A DNA stretch of 64,000 nucleotides from JBEVOS01 sp044226655 (GTDB lineage Bacteria > Pseudomonadota > Alphaproteobacteria > Caulobacterales > Aquidulcibacteraceae): the NCBI GenBank assembly GCA_044226655.1, contig JBGAGO010000002.1, positions 124,001 through 188,000 of the forward strand, given 5' to 3'. A program made the translations under genes and the position numbers. The first letter of the stretch is position 1; every line of letters begins with the position of its first letter. Below, one piece after another: positions 17,445-24,599 of this stretch. Under the pieces are notes generated by a model that was given only the letters and a program-made list of their open reading frames with translations, ran no database searches and was not told the DNA's origin.

Positions 17445-18113
17445 ATGTCCGAAATCGTCAATGAACGCCCCGCTTGGCTCTCGCCGCTCGAGGACCCCAA
17501 AAGCGAACTGATCCTGCGGGCTGCGTTCGACGTGTTCAACGAACATGGCCTGCATTCCGCGACCATGCTGGACGTCGCCAAGCTTGCGCGGGTCTCCAAG
17601 GAAACGCTCTACGCGCGCTTCGATTCCAAGGAAGGCCTGTTCTACGCCCTGCTCGCCTGGGGCTGCCGCCAAGGCGCGCTGCGCATGGAGGGCCTGGCCG
17701 ACAATGACGATCGCGATCCGGTCGCGTGCCTCCACGAGTACGCCCGCGCGATGATGACGGCGATCATGCGTCCTGAATCGCTGGCGGTGTATCGCATGGC
17801 CGTGGGCGAAGCGGGCCGGAACCCCGAACTCGGCCGCGCCTTCGACGAAATGAGCTGCAACGGCACGGAAGAATTCCTTGAGCGGCTCGGCCCGAAGCTG
17901 GCGGAGCGCGGCATCATCGAACCGACCGCGGCGGACGATCTCACCCACACGCTGACTGGCCTGTTGCGCGGCAATTATCATCATTACGTGCTGACCGGCA
18001 CGATGCCGGCGCCGACGGAAGATGAGATCGCGGCCTGGGCGGCGCGCGCCGTGCGGCTGTGCCTGCGCGCCTATGCGCCGCAAGCAGATACGCACGCCAT
18101 CGCCGCGGAATGA
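17445..18113 (+). CDS. TetR/AcrR-family transcriptional regulator
   Basis: 222 residues from ATG 17445, with GGGAGG 8 bases ahead. N-terminal helix-turn-helix, residues about 22-65: SELILRAAFDVFNEHGLHSA then LDVAKLARVSKETLYARFDS, the family signature. The C-terminal ligand domain resembles TetR_C_33/AefR-like ones (MTAIMRPESLAVYRMAVGEA). No target operon follows it directly; the convergent GNAT gene abuts it with no gap. The GGTAC iterons immediately upstream are the likely self-operator. Confidence 0.88.
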   Translation: MSEIVNERPAWLSPLEDPKSELILRAAFDVFNEHGLHSATMLDVAKLARVSKETLYARFDSKEGLFYALLAWGCRQGALRMEGLADNDDRDPVACLHEYARAMMTAIMRPESLAVYRMAVGEAGRNPELGRAFDEMSCNGTEEFLERLGPKLAERGIIEPTAADDLTHTLTGLLRGNYHHYVLTGTMPAPTEDEIAAWAARAVRLCLRAYAPQADTHAIAAE

Positions 18114-18980
18114 TCAATCCGTGAAGTGAATGAGGCCGAATTCGCCGATCTGGGCGAAGCCGATTGATTCATAGGCGCGCTGCGCCGGCATATTGGCGTT
18201 CTGCGTGAACAACACGGCCCGATGCGCGCCCTCCGCGCGTACAATCGACAATTGCCCCGCAACGGCCGCGCGGGCATAGCCGCGTTTACGCAAAGCCATC
18301 GGCGTCCACACGCCGCCGATTTGCACCACGCCGTTGATTCCCGCGTTGAAGCCCGTCATCGCGACCAGCGCGCCATCCTGTTCGAGCACGAATTCCTCGC
18401 TGGCGGCGATCCCGCGCGCGATCGTATCGCTGGCGCGCGCCCGCAGCTCGGCGCAGTCGTTTTCGCCCAGGGTTTCGATCGAATAGGCGACGCGCCAAGC
18501 GGCCAGCTGGTCCAGCTCGGCCATGCGCGCGCGGCGGCACAGCACATCGCCACGCACCAGCGGCTCCGGCGGGCGCAATTCATTCAGCGCAAGGGCGTAG
18601 AGCCGCTCGTGCGGTTCATGCGCGATGGGCCGGTGGCGGAACTCCGGCGCCTGGCGGGCCGCGAGGGCCTGTTCCCACGGGCCTACGAAACCGGCGACGC
18701 GCCGGCCGGTTTGCGCCGCGGCGAACAGCGCCATCTCGCGCACGCCCGCAGGCGCCTGGACCAGCATATTGCCGTTCCAGCAATGGGCCACGACGCCCGC
18801 CAAATCGCCGTCCGCGAAGCGGCCGACATAAGTCGCGCTCAAAGGCGCGCCGGTATCGATGATGCCGGCGCGGGCCAAATTGGAAATCAGGAAAAGAGAG
18901 CTGTCGGCGCGGGGCGCGAGGAAAGCCGTAAGAGCCGCTTCATCGCCCGGGCCGAGGACCCTGAGCGATGCATCGGCCAT
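18114..18980 (-). CDS. GNAT-family N-acetyltransferase, two-domain
   Basis: 288 residues. The C-terminal half (about 145-285) is a GNAT/FR47-like domain: VLEQDGALVAMTGFNAG, the acetyl-CoA loop VWTPMALRKRGYARAAVAG (R-x-x-G-x-A) and NMPAQRAYESIGFAQIGEFG. The N-terminal half (MADASLRVLGPGDEAALTAF...) looks like a degenerate second acetyltransferase fold. Acceptor unknown. It follows rpmF by 4 bases and is presumably co-transcribed with it. Confidence 0.82.
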   Translation of the reverse strand: MADASLRVLGPGDEAALTAFLAPRADSSLFLISNLARAGIIDTGAPLSATYVGRFADGDLAGVVAHCWNGNMLVQAPAGVREMALFAAAQTGRRVAGFVGPWEQALAARQAPEFRHRPIAHEPHERLYALALNELRPPEPLVRGDVLCRRARMAELDQLAAWRVAYSIETLGENDCAELRARASDTIARGIAASEEFVLEQDGALVAMTGFNAGINGVVQIGGVWTPMALRKRGYARAAVAGQLSIVRAEGAHRAVLFTQNANMPAQRAYESIGFAQIGEFGLIHFTD

Positions 18981-18984
18981 CGGC

Positions 18985-19167
18985 TCAATCCTCTTGTGGC
19001 TTCAGAATCTGCTTGCCGCGATACATGCCAGTCTTGAGATCGACATGGTGCGGACGGCGCAGTTCGCCGGTCTTGGCGTCCTCGATATAGGTCGCCGGCT
19101 TCAGCTTATCGTGGGCGCGGCGCATGCCGCGCTTGGACGGTGAGGTTTTACGTTTCGGAACGGCCAT
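18985..19167 (-). CDS. rpmF: 50S ribosomal protein L32
   Basis: 60 residues, MAVPKRKTSPSKRGMRRAHD at the N-terminus, the L32 signature, then HHVDLKTGMYRGKQIL. It lacks the zinc-ribbon cysteines, like other proteobacterial L32 proteins. First gene of a two-gene unit with the GNAT acetyltransferase. Divergent from the MFS gene, with 178 bases between them. Confidence 0.96.
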   Translation of the reverse strand: MAVPKRKTSPSKRGMRRAHDKLKPATYIEDAKTGELRRPHHVDLKTGMYRGKQILKPQED

Positions 19168-19325
19168 GGCCGAAAAACTCCACGGGCCGCGGGCCCAATT
19201 CGGAGCGGCGCTGATAGTCGATTGCGGCCCGGGGAGCAAGCGCCCGCCCGGCCCCGCCCACCGGGGGGAGACAGGCGCTGCGACGTGATCGCGCGTGCGC
19301 GTGCGCTTGACGCGCCCCGCACACT

Positions 19326-19340
19326 CGCCCGAAACGGGCG
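19326..19340. promoter_or_regulatory. Short hairpin just ahead of the MFS start
   Basis: CGCCCG-AAA-CGGGCG is a perfect 6-bp stem with a 3-base loop ending 5 bases before ATG 19346, where a Shine-Dalgarno sequence would be. No other good ribosome site is seen. It may limit translation initiation, or be chance in GC-rich DNA. Confidence 0.3.
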
Positions 19341-19345
19341 CATTC

Positions 19346-20602
19346 ATGCGCAATCTGTTCGCCCTCCTGCGCCGGCGCGGCGCGCCCAGGCGTGTCGGCG
19401 AGAGCGGCGGGGCGGGCGGCCTGGCGGCGCTGCTCACGCTGCTGAGCGTCATTTTCCTCAACCTGATGGGCTTCGGCATCGTGGTGCCGCTGCTGCCGTT
19501 CTATGCGCAGAGCTTCAACGCGCCGGCCTGGCAGATCGCGCTGCTGTTTTCGGCCTACTCGCTCGGCGCGTTTTTCGGCGAGCCGTTCTGGGGGCGCTTG
19601 TCGGACCGGATCGGGCGCAAGCCCTTGCTGATCTCGACCGTGCTGGGCACCTGCCTCTGTTACGGCTCGCTGGCGTTCGCGCCGAATATCTACGTCGCCT
19701 TCTTCGTGCGCCTCTTGGGCGGTTTGGCCAGCGGCAATGGCTCGGTCATCCAAGGCTATATCGCGGACGTGACGCCGCCGGCCTTGCGCTCGTCGCGCCT
19801 GTCGCTGCTCGGCGCAGCGTACAATATCGGCTTCATCGTCGGGCCCGCGATCGGCGGGCTGCTGGCGCAGCCGCATCTGGGGCCGATCGGCTTTCGCCTC
19901 CCGCTGCTGACCGCGAGCATAATGGGACTGTGCTCGGTCATCGGCATCGCACTCTTCGTCAAGGAAAGCCGCCGGCCCAGCAGCGATACGTTCGTGCAGC
20001 CAAGCCGCTGGCAGATGCTCGGCTTCGCGTCGACCGATCCGGTGGTGAGCCGGCTCATCCTGCTGACCTTCCTCTCCGGCTTCGGCTTCACGGGCATCGA
20101 ATCCACCTTTGGCCTGTGGGGCCAAGCGCGCTTCGATTGGGGGCCGCGCGAGATTGGCTTCATGTTCGGCGCCACGGGCGTGGTCGCCGCCTTTGCGCAG
20201 ACCATCCTCACCGGCCCGGTGTCGCGCACGTTCGGCGAGGCGCGCACGCTCGCCGGCGGCATGACGGTGGCGGTGATCGCCGCCTTCCTGCAGATCTTTT
20301 CGACCGGCATCGCGATGTCGACCGTGCTCTTGATGTTCAGCGCCTTGGGCAATTCGCTGGCCTGGCCCAACGCCTCGGCGCTCATCTCGCGCGTCACCCA
20401 TCCCGATCATCAAGGCCAGGTGATGGGCCTCAACAACGCCACCGGCGCGATCGCGCGTGTCTCCGGCCCGTTCTGCGCGGGCCTGGTGTTCGCGCATCTG
20501 AGCGTCGACGGCCCGTTCGTGCTGGCCGCGCTCATGGTGGCGCCCGCCGTCATTCTCGCGCTCGCGGCCGGACGCGCCGCGCAATCGCGCATGGAAATTT
20601 GA
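19346..20602 (+). CDS. MFS transporter, TetA/MdtG-like drug exporter type
   Basis: 418 residues from ATG 19346, twelve predicted transmembrane helices. Motif A after helix 2: GEPFWGRLSDRIGRKPLL. Helix 5 carries LLGAAYNIGFIVGPAIGGLL, the motif C antiporter signature (G-x-x-x-G-P-x-x-G-G). The N-terminal start LLTLLSVIFLNLMGFGIVVP is typical of the tetracycline-type 12-TMS (DHA1) group. Predicted H+-coupled export; substrate unknown. Divergent from rpmF and followed by a strong hairpin at 20615-20650. Confidence 0.88.
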   Translation: MRNLFALLRRRGAPRRVGESGGAGGLAALLTLLSVIFLNLMGFGIVVPLLPFYAQSFNAPAWQIALLFSAYSLGAFFGEPFWGRLSDRIGRKPLLISTVLGTCLCYGSLAFAPNIYVAFFVRLLGGLASGNGSVIQGYIADVTPPALRSSRLSLLGAAYNIGFIVGPAIGGLLAQPHLGPIGFRLPLLTASIMGLCSVIGIALFVKESRRPSSDTFVQPSRWQMLGFASTDPVVSRLILLTFLSGFGFTGIESTFGLWGQARFDWGPREIGFMFGATGVVAAFAQTILTGPVSRTFGEARTLAGGMTVAVIAAFLQIFSTGIAMSTVLLMFSALGNSLAWPNASALISRVTHPDHQGQVMGLNNATGAIARVSGPFCAGLVFAHLSVDGPFVLAALMVAPAVILALAAGRAAQSRMEI

Positions 20603-20614
20603 CTCAGAAACGCC

Positions 20615-20650
20615 GAAGGGCGCGAGGCCCCCAGCGGCCCCGCGCCCTTC
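20615..20650. terminator. Hairpin terminator between the MFS gene and a small ORF
   Basis: GAAGGGCGCG (20615-20624) pairs with CGCGCCCTTC (20641-20650), plus an inner GGCC/GGCC (20626-20629 with 20636-20639). Stem of about 14 bp starting 12 bases after the MFS stop. No T-run follows on either strand, so it may be a Rho-aided or bidirectional terminator. Confidence 0.7.
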
Positions 20651-20682
20651 CCCCTTGCGTCCCCCTCCCCGCCGCCCGGCTC

Positions 20683-20784
20683 TTAGGCGGCGAGCTGTGT
20701 GACGTGATGCAAGTTCGCGAGCGCGATCGGCGCGGCGGCGATGAGCGCGAAAAGGAACGCGTAAATGTGGGCTGCCTTGGTCAT
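20683..20784 (-). CDS. 33-residue hydrophobic peptide, function unknown
   Basis: ORF MTKAAHIYAFLFALIAAA..., 33 residues, with GGAG placed 6 bases before the ATG on the minus strand. Residues about 6-24 are a hydrophobic helix ending APIALAN, which reads like a signal or single membrane segment, followed by a short polar tail with two histidines. It is convergent with the MFS gene, from which it is separated by a terminator hairpin. Too short for homology reasoning; a real small membrane peptide is plausible. Confidence 0.5.
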   Translation of the reverse strand: MTKAAHIYAFLFALIAAAPIALANLHHVTQLAA

Positions 20785-20900
20785 CGCGGGCTCCGTTTGG
20801 CTCGACTTGCGATGAGAAAGTTCTAGGCCGGCCTAGGCCGTCTCGCCGTGACGGCGGGCACGCTCTCGCGAGCCAGTCAAACGGCGCCGCGCGTGGCTTT

Positions 20901-20993
20901 CGTACCGCCGGCTTCCAGCCGGCAGTCTTCGTTTCCTCCTGACCTGACAAAAGACGTTGAAAGCTCGTCTGCCGGCTGGAAGCCGGTGGTACG
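20901..20993. repeat. Intergenic palindromic repeat, copy 2
   Basis: 25-base arms 20901-20925 and 20969-20993 in inverted orientation, 24 of 25 complementary, with a 43-base spacer. The core CCGGCTTCCAGCCGG matches the copy at 28075 closely and differs from the copy at 9788 by a C/T change. The 20785-21012 stretch has no other recognisable feature. Confidence 0.9.
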
Positions 20994-21012
20994 GCGCTTC
21001 CCTCCGCCGCGC

Positions 21013-21313
21013 CTAGCGCTGCTTCGCGACGGGTTTGAGGTTCCAGGCGGCGGCGTTGAGGGGCCAGCGGGTGATGCGGGAGATTGGGGGCGTGAGGAGG
21101 CCCATCACTGGCGCCATCGCCACGAACATCGCAGCAGAAAGGGCCGGCTTTCCGGTTTCGATCAGGCGCTTCCGATTCTCCACGACGAACGGCCCGCCCT
21201 GGATCATCTTGCCGATCTTGGCGCCGGGCAGCGCCTCAGCGATGAGCGTGAATTCGGTGACGCCGGCGCTCACCCCCTTCAATTCGTAGATCGAGCGGCT
21301 GGATTTGCTGCCG
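21013..21313 (-). pseudogene. Probable 3' remnant of an unidentified gene
   Basis: Between pyrG and the palindromic repeat, the minus strand carries an open frame of about 100 codons ending at 21013. It has protein-like composition: SRSIYELKGVSAGVTEFTLI, GAKIGKMIQGGPFVVENRKR, then a hydrophobic ALSAAMFVAMAPVMGLLTPP and a basic tail. There is no credible start: the frame runs into pyrG, which uses a different frame. It may be the C-terminal part of a larger protein (an SRPBCC-like protein was considered) left after rearrangement, or a short gene from an internal GTG or ATG (MIQGGPF, near 21207). Codon use fits the genome. Confidence 0.4.
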
Positions 21314-22951
21314 CTAAACCAGCCGGCTCTGCTCCACCGCGGCGCCGATGAAGCTGGCGAACAGCGGGTGCGGTTCGAAGGGGCGGCTTTTGAGTTCGGG
21401 GTGGAATTGCACGCCGACGAACCAGGGATGGTCATGCCGCTCGACGATTTCCGGCAGCACGCCATCCGGGCTCATGCCGGAAAAGCAGAGGCCGACGCTT
21501 TCGAGCTTGTCCTTGTAGCGCGCGTTGACCTCGTAGCGGTGGCGATGGCGTTCGGAGATCGCGACCGCGCCGTCATAGATCGCGCTGACGCGCGAGCCGG
21601 GCGTGAGCACGGCTTCATAGGCGCCAAGGCGCATGGTGCCGCCGAGATCGCCGCTGGAGGAGCGCTTCTCCAGCTCATTGCCCTTGAGCCATTCGGTCAT
21701 CAGGCCGACGATCGGATGTTTGGCTTTGCCGAATTCGGTTGAGCTCGCGCCCGCGAGGCCGACCTGATTGCGCGCGGCTTCGATGCAAGCCATCTGCATG
21801 CCGAAGCAGATGCCGAAAAACGGGATGCCGGTTTCGCGCGCGAATTTCACGGCTTCGATTTTGCCTTCGGTGCCGCGCTCGCCGAAGCCGCCGGGCACCA
21901 AGACGCCGTGCACGCCGTGCAGATCATCGACCCAGCCTTCGCCGCGCTCCTCGAATTTCTCGCTCTCGACCCAGCGGATATCGACCTTCACATTGTTGGC
22001 CACGCCGCCATGGTGCAGCGCTTCGATCAGCGATTTGTAGGCGTCCTTCAGCTCGGTGTATTTGCCGACGACGGCGATCGAAACCTCGCCATCGGGCGCG
22101 CGGATGCGGCCCGCGATGGTCTCCCATTTCGACAGATCGGGCTGCGGCGCGACGTTGACGCCGAAATGGCGCAGCACTTCGGTATCGAGTCCGGCGCGAT
22201 GATAGGCGAGCGGCGCTTCGTAGATCGAGGCCAGATCGCGCGCTTCGATCACGGAGCCTTCGCGCACATTGCAGAACAGCGCGATCTTCTTCTTTTCATC
22301 ATCGGGGATCGGCCGGTCGCAGCGGCAGAGGATGAGATTAGGCTGGATGCCGATCGAGCGCAGCTCCTTCACGCTGTGCTGCGTGGGCTTGGTTTTCATC
22401 TCGCCGGCGCTCGGGATGTAGGGCAGCAGCGTCAGATGGACGAACACCGCCTGGCCTGGATCCAATTCCTGGCCGAGCTGGCGGATGGCTTCGAAGAACG
22501 GCAGGCCTTCGATATCGCCCACCGTGCCGCCGATCTCGCACAGCACGAAATCGGCGCCGCCATGATCGGCGAGCACGAACTCTTTGATGGCGTTGGTGAC
22601 GTGCGGGATCACCTGGACCGTAGCGCCGAGATAATCGCCGCGGCGCTCTTTGGTGATGATCTCCTGATAGATGCGCCCCGTGGTGATGTTGTCGCCCTTA
22701 GTGGCGTTCACGCCGGTGAAGCGCTCATAATGGCCGAGATCGAGATCGGTTTCGGCGCCATCATCGGTGACGAACACCTCGCCGTGCTGATAGGGGCTCA
22801 TCGTGCCGGGATCGACGTTGAGGTAGGGATCGAGTTTGCGGAGGCGGACTTTGTAGCCCCGCGCCTGAAGCAACGCGCCGAGAGCGGCGGAGGCGATGCC
22901 CTTCCCCAAGGAAGAGACCACCCCGCCGGTAATGAACACGTAACGCGCCAT
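21314..22951 (-). CDS. pyrG: CTP synthase
   Basis: 545 residues, full length. ATP- and glutamine-dependent amination of UTP to CTP. Synthetase domain with MARYVFITGGVVSSLGKGIA (P-loop) and DPYLNVDPGTMSPYQHGEVF; glutaminase domain with VPGGFGERG and the nucleophile Cys in FGICFGMQMACIEAAR, and the His/Glu pair near the C-terminus (VGVQFHPELKSRPFEPHP). It lies downstream of secG and tpiA on the same strand, the alphaproteobacterial tpiA-secG-pyrG order. Confidence 0.97.
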   Translation of the reverse strand: MARYVFITGGVVSSLGKGIASAALGALLQARGYKVRLRKLDPYLNVDPGTMSPYQHGEVFVTDDGAETDLDLGHYERFTGVNATKGDNITTGRIYQEIITKERRGDYLGATVQVIPHVTNAIKEFVLADHGGADFVLCEIGGTVGDIEGLPFFEAIRQLGQELDPGQAVFVHLTLLPYIPSAGEMKTKPTQHSVKELRSIGIQPNLILCRCDRPIPDDEKKKIALFCNVREGSVIEARDLASIYEAPLAYHRAGLDTEVLRHFGVNVAPQPDLSKWETIAGRIRAPDGEVSIAVVGKYTELKDAYKSLIEALHHGGVANNVKVDIRWVESEKFEERGEGWVDDLHGVHGVLVPGGFGERGTEGKIEAVKFARETGIPFFGICFGMQMACIEAARNQVGLAGASSTEFGKAKHPIVGLMTEWLKGNELEKRSSSGDLGGTMRLGAYEAVLTPGSRVSAIYDGAVAISERHRHRYEVNARYKDKLESVGLCFSGMSPDGVLPEIVERHDHPWFVGVQFHPELKSRPFEPHPLFASFIGAAVEQSRLV

Positions 22952-22998
22952 CTATCCCTGGTTCCGCGGTTCAGCCCCTGAACCGCGTTTTGCGGTTC

Positions 22999-23688
22999 TT
23001 ACTGGTCTGGGCCGGCCCGGCGACGCGCAGGCGCGGTCTCGGACGGGGGAGCTTCTACCGATTCGGGCTGGGTTTGTGTAAGCGCCGGCGCGGTGACGCG
23101 CTGACGCGGCGGGGCCGCCGCCGAAGCGCCCTGGCTGGCGGAGACGCTGGCATTGCCGCCCGAACCGGTGCGCGGCGGCGCGGGCGCCGTCACGCGCGGC
23201 TGGACCGGCGCGGGCTGCACCGCGGAGGCGAGCCGATCGGTCGTCGTGGGCGCGATCGGACCGGCGCGGCGCTGCGCTTCCGTCGGCGCGGGCGCGGTGG
23301 GACCGGGTTCGACCGAGACCGTTTGCGCCGGCGGCGCCTGCGCGGCTTGCGCATTGGCCGGCGACAGCAAGGGCGTGGTGTTTTCGGTGTGCGGCGTGGT
23401 GGGCGCTGGCGCGGTCTGGGTTTGGGCCGGCGGCGCAAGCATCAGCGAGCGCGAGGCGGACGAGCGTTCCGATTGCGCCAGGAAGGTCAGCGCGAACGAG
23501 CAGATCAAGAAGAGGCCGCCGGCGATGCCGGTCATGCGGGCCAGCGCATCGGCGGCGCCGCGGCCCGACATCAGCGCATTGCCGCCCCCGCCCATGCCCA
23601 GCGCGCCGCCTTCGGAGCGCTGGAGCAGGACGAGCCCGATCAGCGTCAGGCAAATCAAGAGGTTAACGACGAGAACGACCGTATACAT
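22999..23688 (-). CDS. secG: SecG preprotein translocase subunit with long Ala/Pro/Thr tail
   Basis: SecG assists SecYE protein export. The N-terminal 80 residues hold the two-helix SecG core: TVVLVVNLLICLTLIGLVLL, QRSEGGALGMGGGGNALMSG, and LFLICSFALTFLAQS. After that about 150 residues are Ala/Pro/Thr/Gln-rich low-complexity sequence (229 in total; bare SecG is about 75-130). No frameshift: reading frame and codon use are continuous. Such tails occur in alphaproteobacterial SecG; this one is long. It lies between tpiA and pyrG. Confidence 0.92.
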   Translation of the reverse strand: MYTVVLVVNLLICLTLIGLVLLQRSEGGALGMGGGGNALMSGRGAADALARMTGIAGGLFLICSFALTFLAQSERSSASRSLMLAPPAQTQTAPAPTTPHTENTTPLLSPANAQAAQAPPAQTVSVEPGPTAPAPTEAQRRAGPIAPTTTDRLASAVQPAPVQPRVTAPAPPRTGSGGNASVSASQGASAAAPPRQRVTAPALTQTQPESVEAPPSETAPARRRAGPDQ

Positions 23689-23748
23689 GCGGGCTTGACC
23701 TGCCTTTGGGCGTGCGATTCGAAGGGGCGTCCATACCCGAGCGGGCGG

Positions 23749-24504
23749 TTAATTGCCAGCGCCGGGATGCGCCTGGATGATGGCTGCGAAATCGACAGCT
23801 TTAAGGCTGGCGCCGCCGACCAGGGCTCCGTCGACCTCCGGCGTGGCGAAAATCTCGGCGGCGTTCGCCGGTTTGACCGAGCCGCCATAGAGCAGGCGCA
23901 CGCCCTCCCCCGCCTTGCCGAAGCGGGAAACGAGGCGATCGCGCATCAGGGCGTGGACCTCGGCGATCTCGGCGATGGTGGGGGTAAGGCCGGTGCCGAT
24001 CGCCCAGATCGGCTCATAGGCGATGACCAGGCCGGGCCCGCATTCGGCCGGCACGCTCGCGGCCAATTGCTCGGCCACCACGCGCGCGGCATTGCCGGCC
24101 TCTCGTTCGGACAGGGATTCGCCCAGGCAGACGATCGGCGCGAGGCCGGCGGCGACGGCGGCGCGCGCCTTGGCGGCGATCTGTTCATCGGTTTCGCCAT
24201 GATCGCGCCGGCGTTCGCTATGGCCCACGATCGCGTAGGCGGCGCCCGCATCGGCCAGCATGGCGGCGCTGACATCCCCGGTATGGGCGCCTTCGGTCTG
24301 GACGTGGCAATCCTGGCCGCCCACGACCGCCCGGCGCCCGCGCAGCCGCTCCGCGGCGGCCGCGACCAGCGTGGCCGGCGGGCAGAACACGATCTCCACA
24401 GGCGTATCGCCCACCGCCTCCAGGGTGGCGTCCATCTGCGCCAGATCGGCCCTGCGGCCGAACATCTTCCAGTTTCCGGCAATGAGCGGCGTCCGCGGCG
24501 CCAT
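23749..24504 (-). CDS. tpiA: Triosephosphate isomerase
   Basis: 251 residues. Interconverts dihydroxyacetone phosphate and glyceraldehyde 3-phosphate. Catalytic residues: Asn/Lys in AGNWKMFG (Phe replaces the usual Asn after Met; the catalytic Lys is kept), His in AIVGHSERR, Glu in VIAYEPIWAIGTG, and the phosphate loop YGGSVKPANAAEI with GALVGGASL. Divergent from the PpiD-like gene; co-directional with secG 60 bases later. Confidence 0.96.
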   Translation of the reverse strand: MAPRTPLIAGNWKMFGRRADLAQMDATLEAVGDTPVEIVFCPPATLVAAAAERLRGRRAVVGGQDCHVQTEGAHTGDVSAAMLADAGAAYAIVGHSERRRDHGETDEQIAAKARAAVAAGLAPIVCLGESLSEREAGNAARVVAEQLAASVPAECGPGLVIAYEPIWAIGTGLTPTIAEIAEVHALMRDRLVSRFGKAGEGVRLLYGGSVKPANAAEIFATPEVDGALVGGASLKAVDFAAIIQAHPGAGN

Positions 24505-24599
24505 GCTGTTCTCCTCTGTTTCGCCTACAGCCGCGGGTCATTGCCCCAAACAGGGGCGCTCACTATGGTCCGCGGCCTTTAAGACTTACGGGACTGTTC

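Noticed and set aside
19148..20950. 600-codon minus-strand open frame opposite the MFS gene
   Set aside because: Arg/His/Ala/Glu-rich shadow of the MFS gene, no motifs; the plus-strand frame has clear transporter motifs.
20785..21000. Possible tRNA or small RNA in the gap around repeat copy 2
   Set aside because: No cloverleaf or CCA end could be found; apart from the palindrome the stretch shows nothing.
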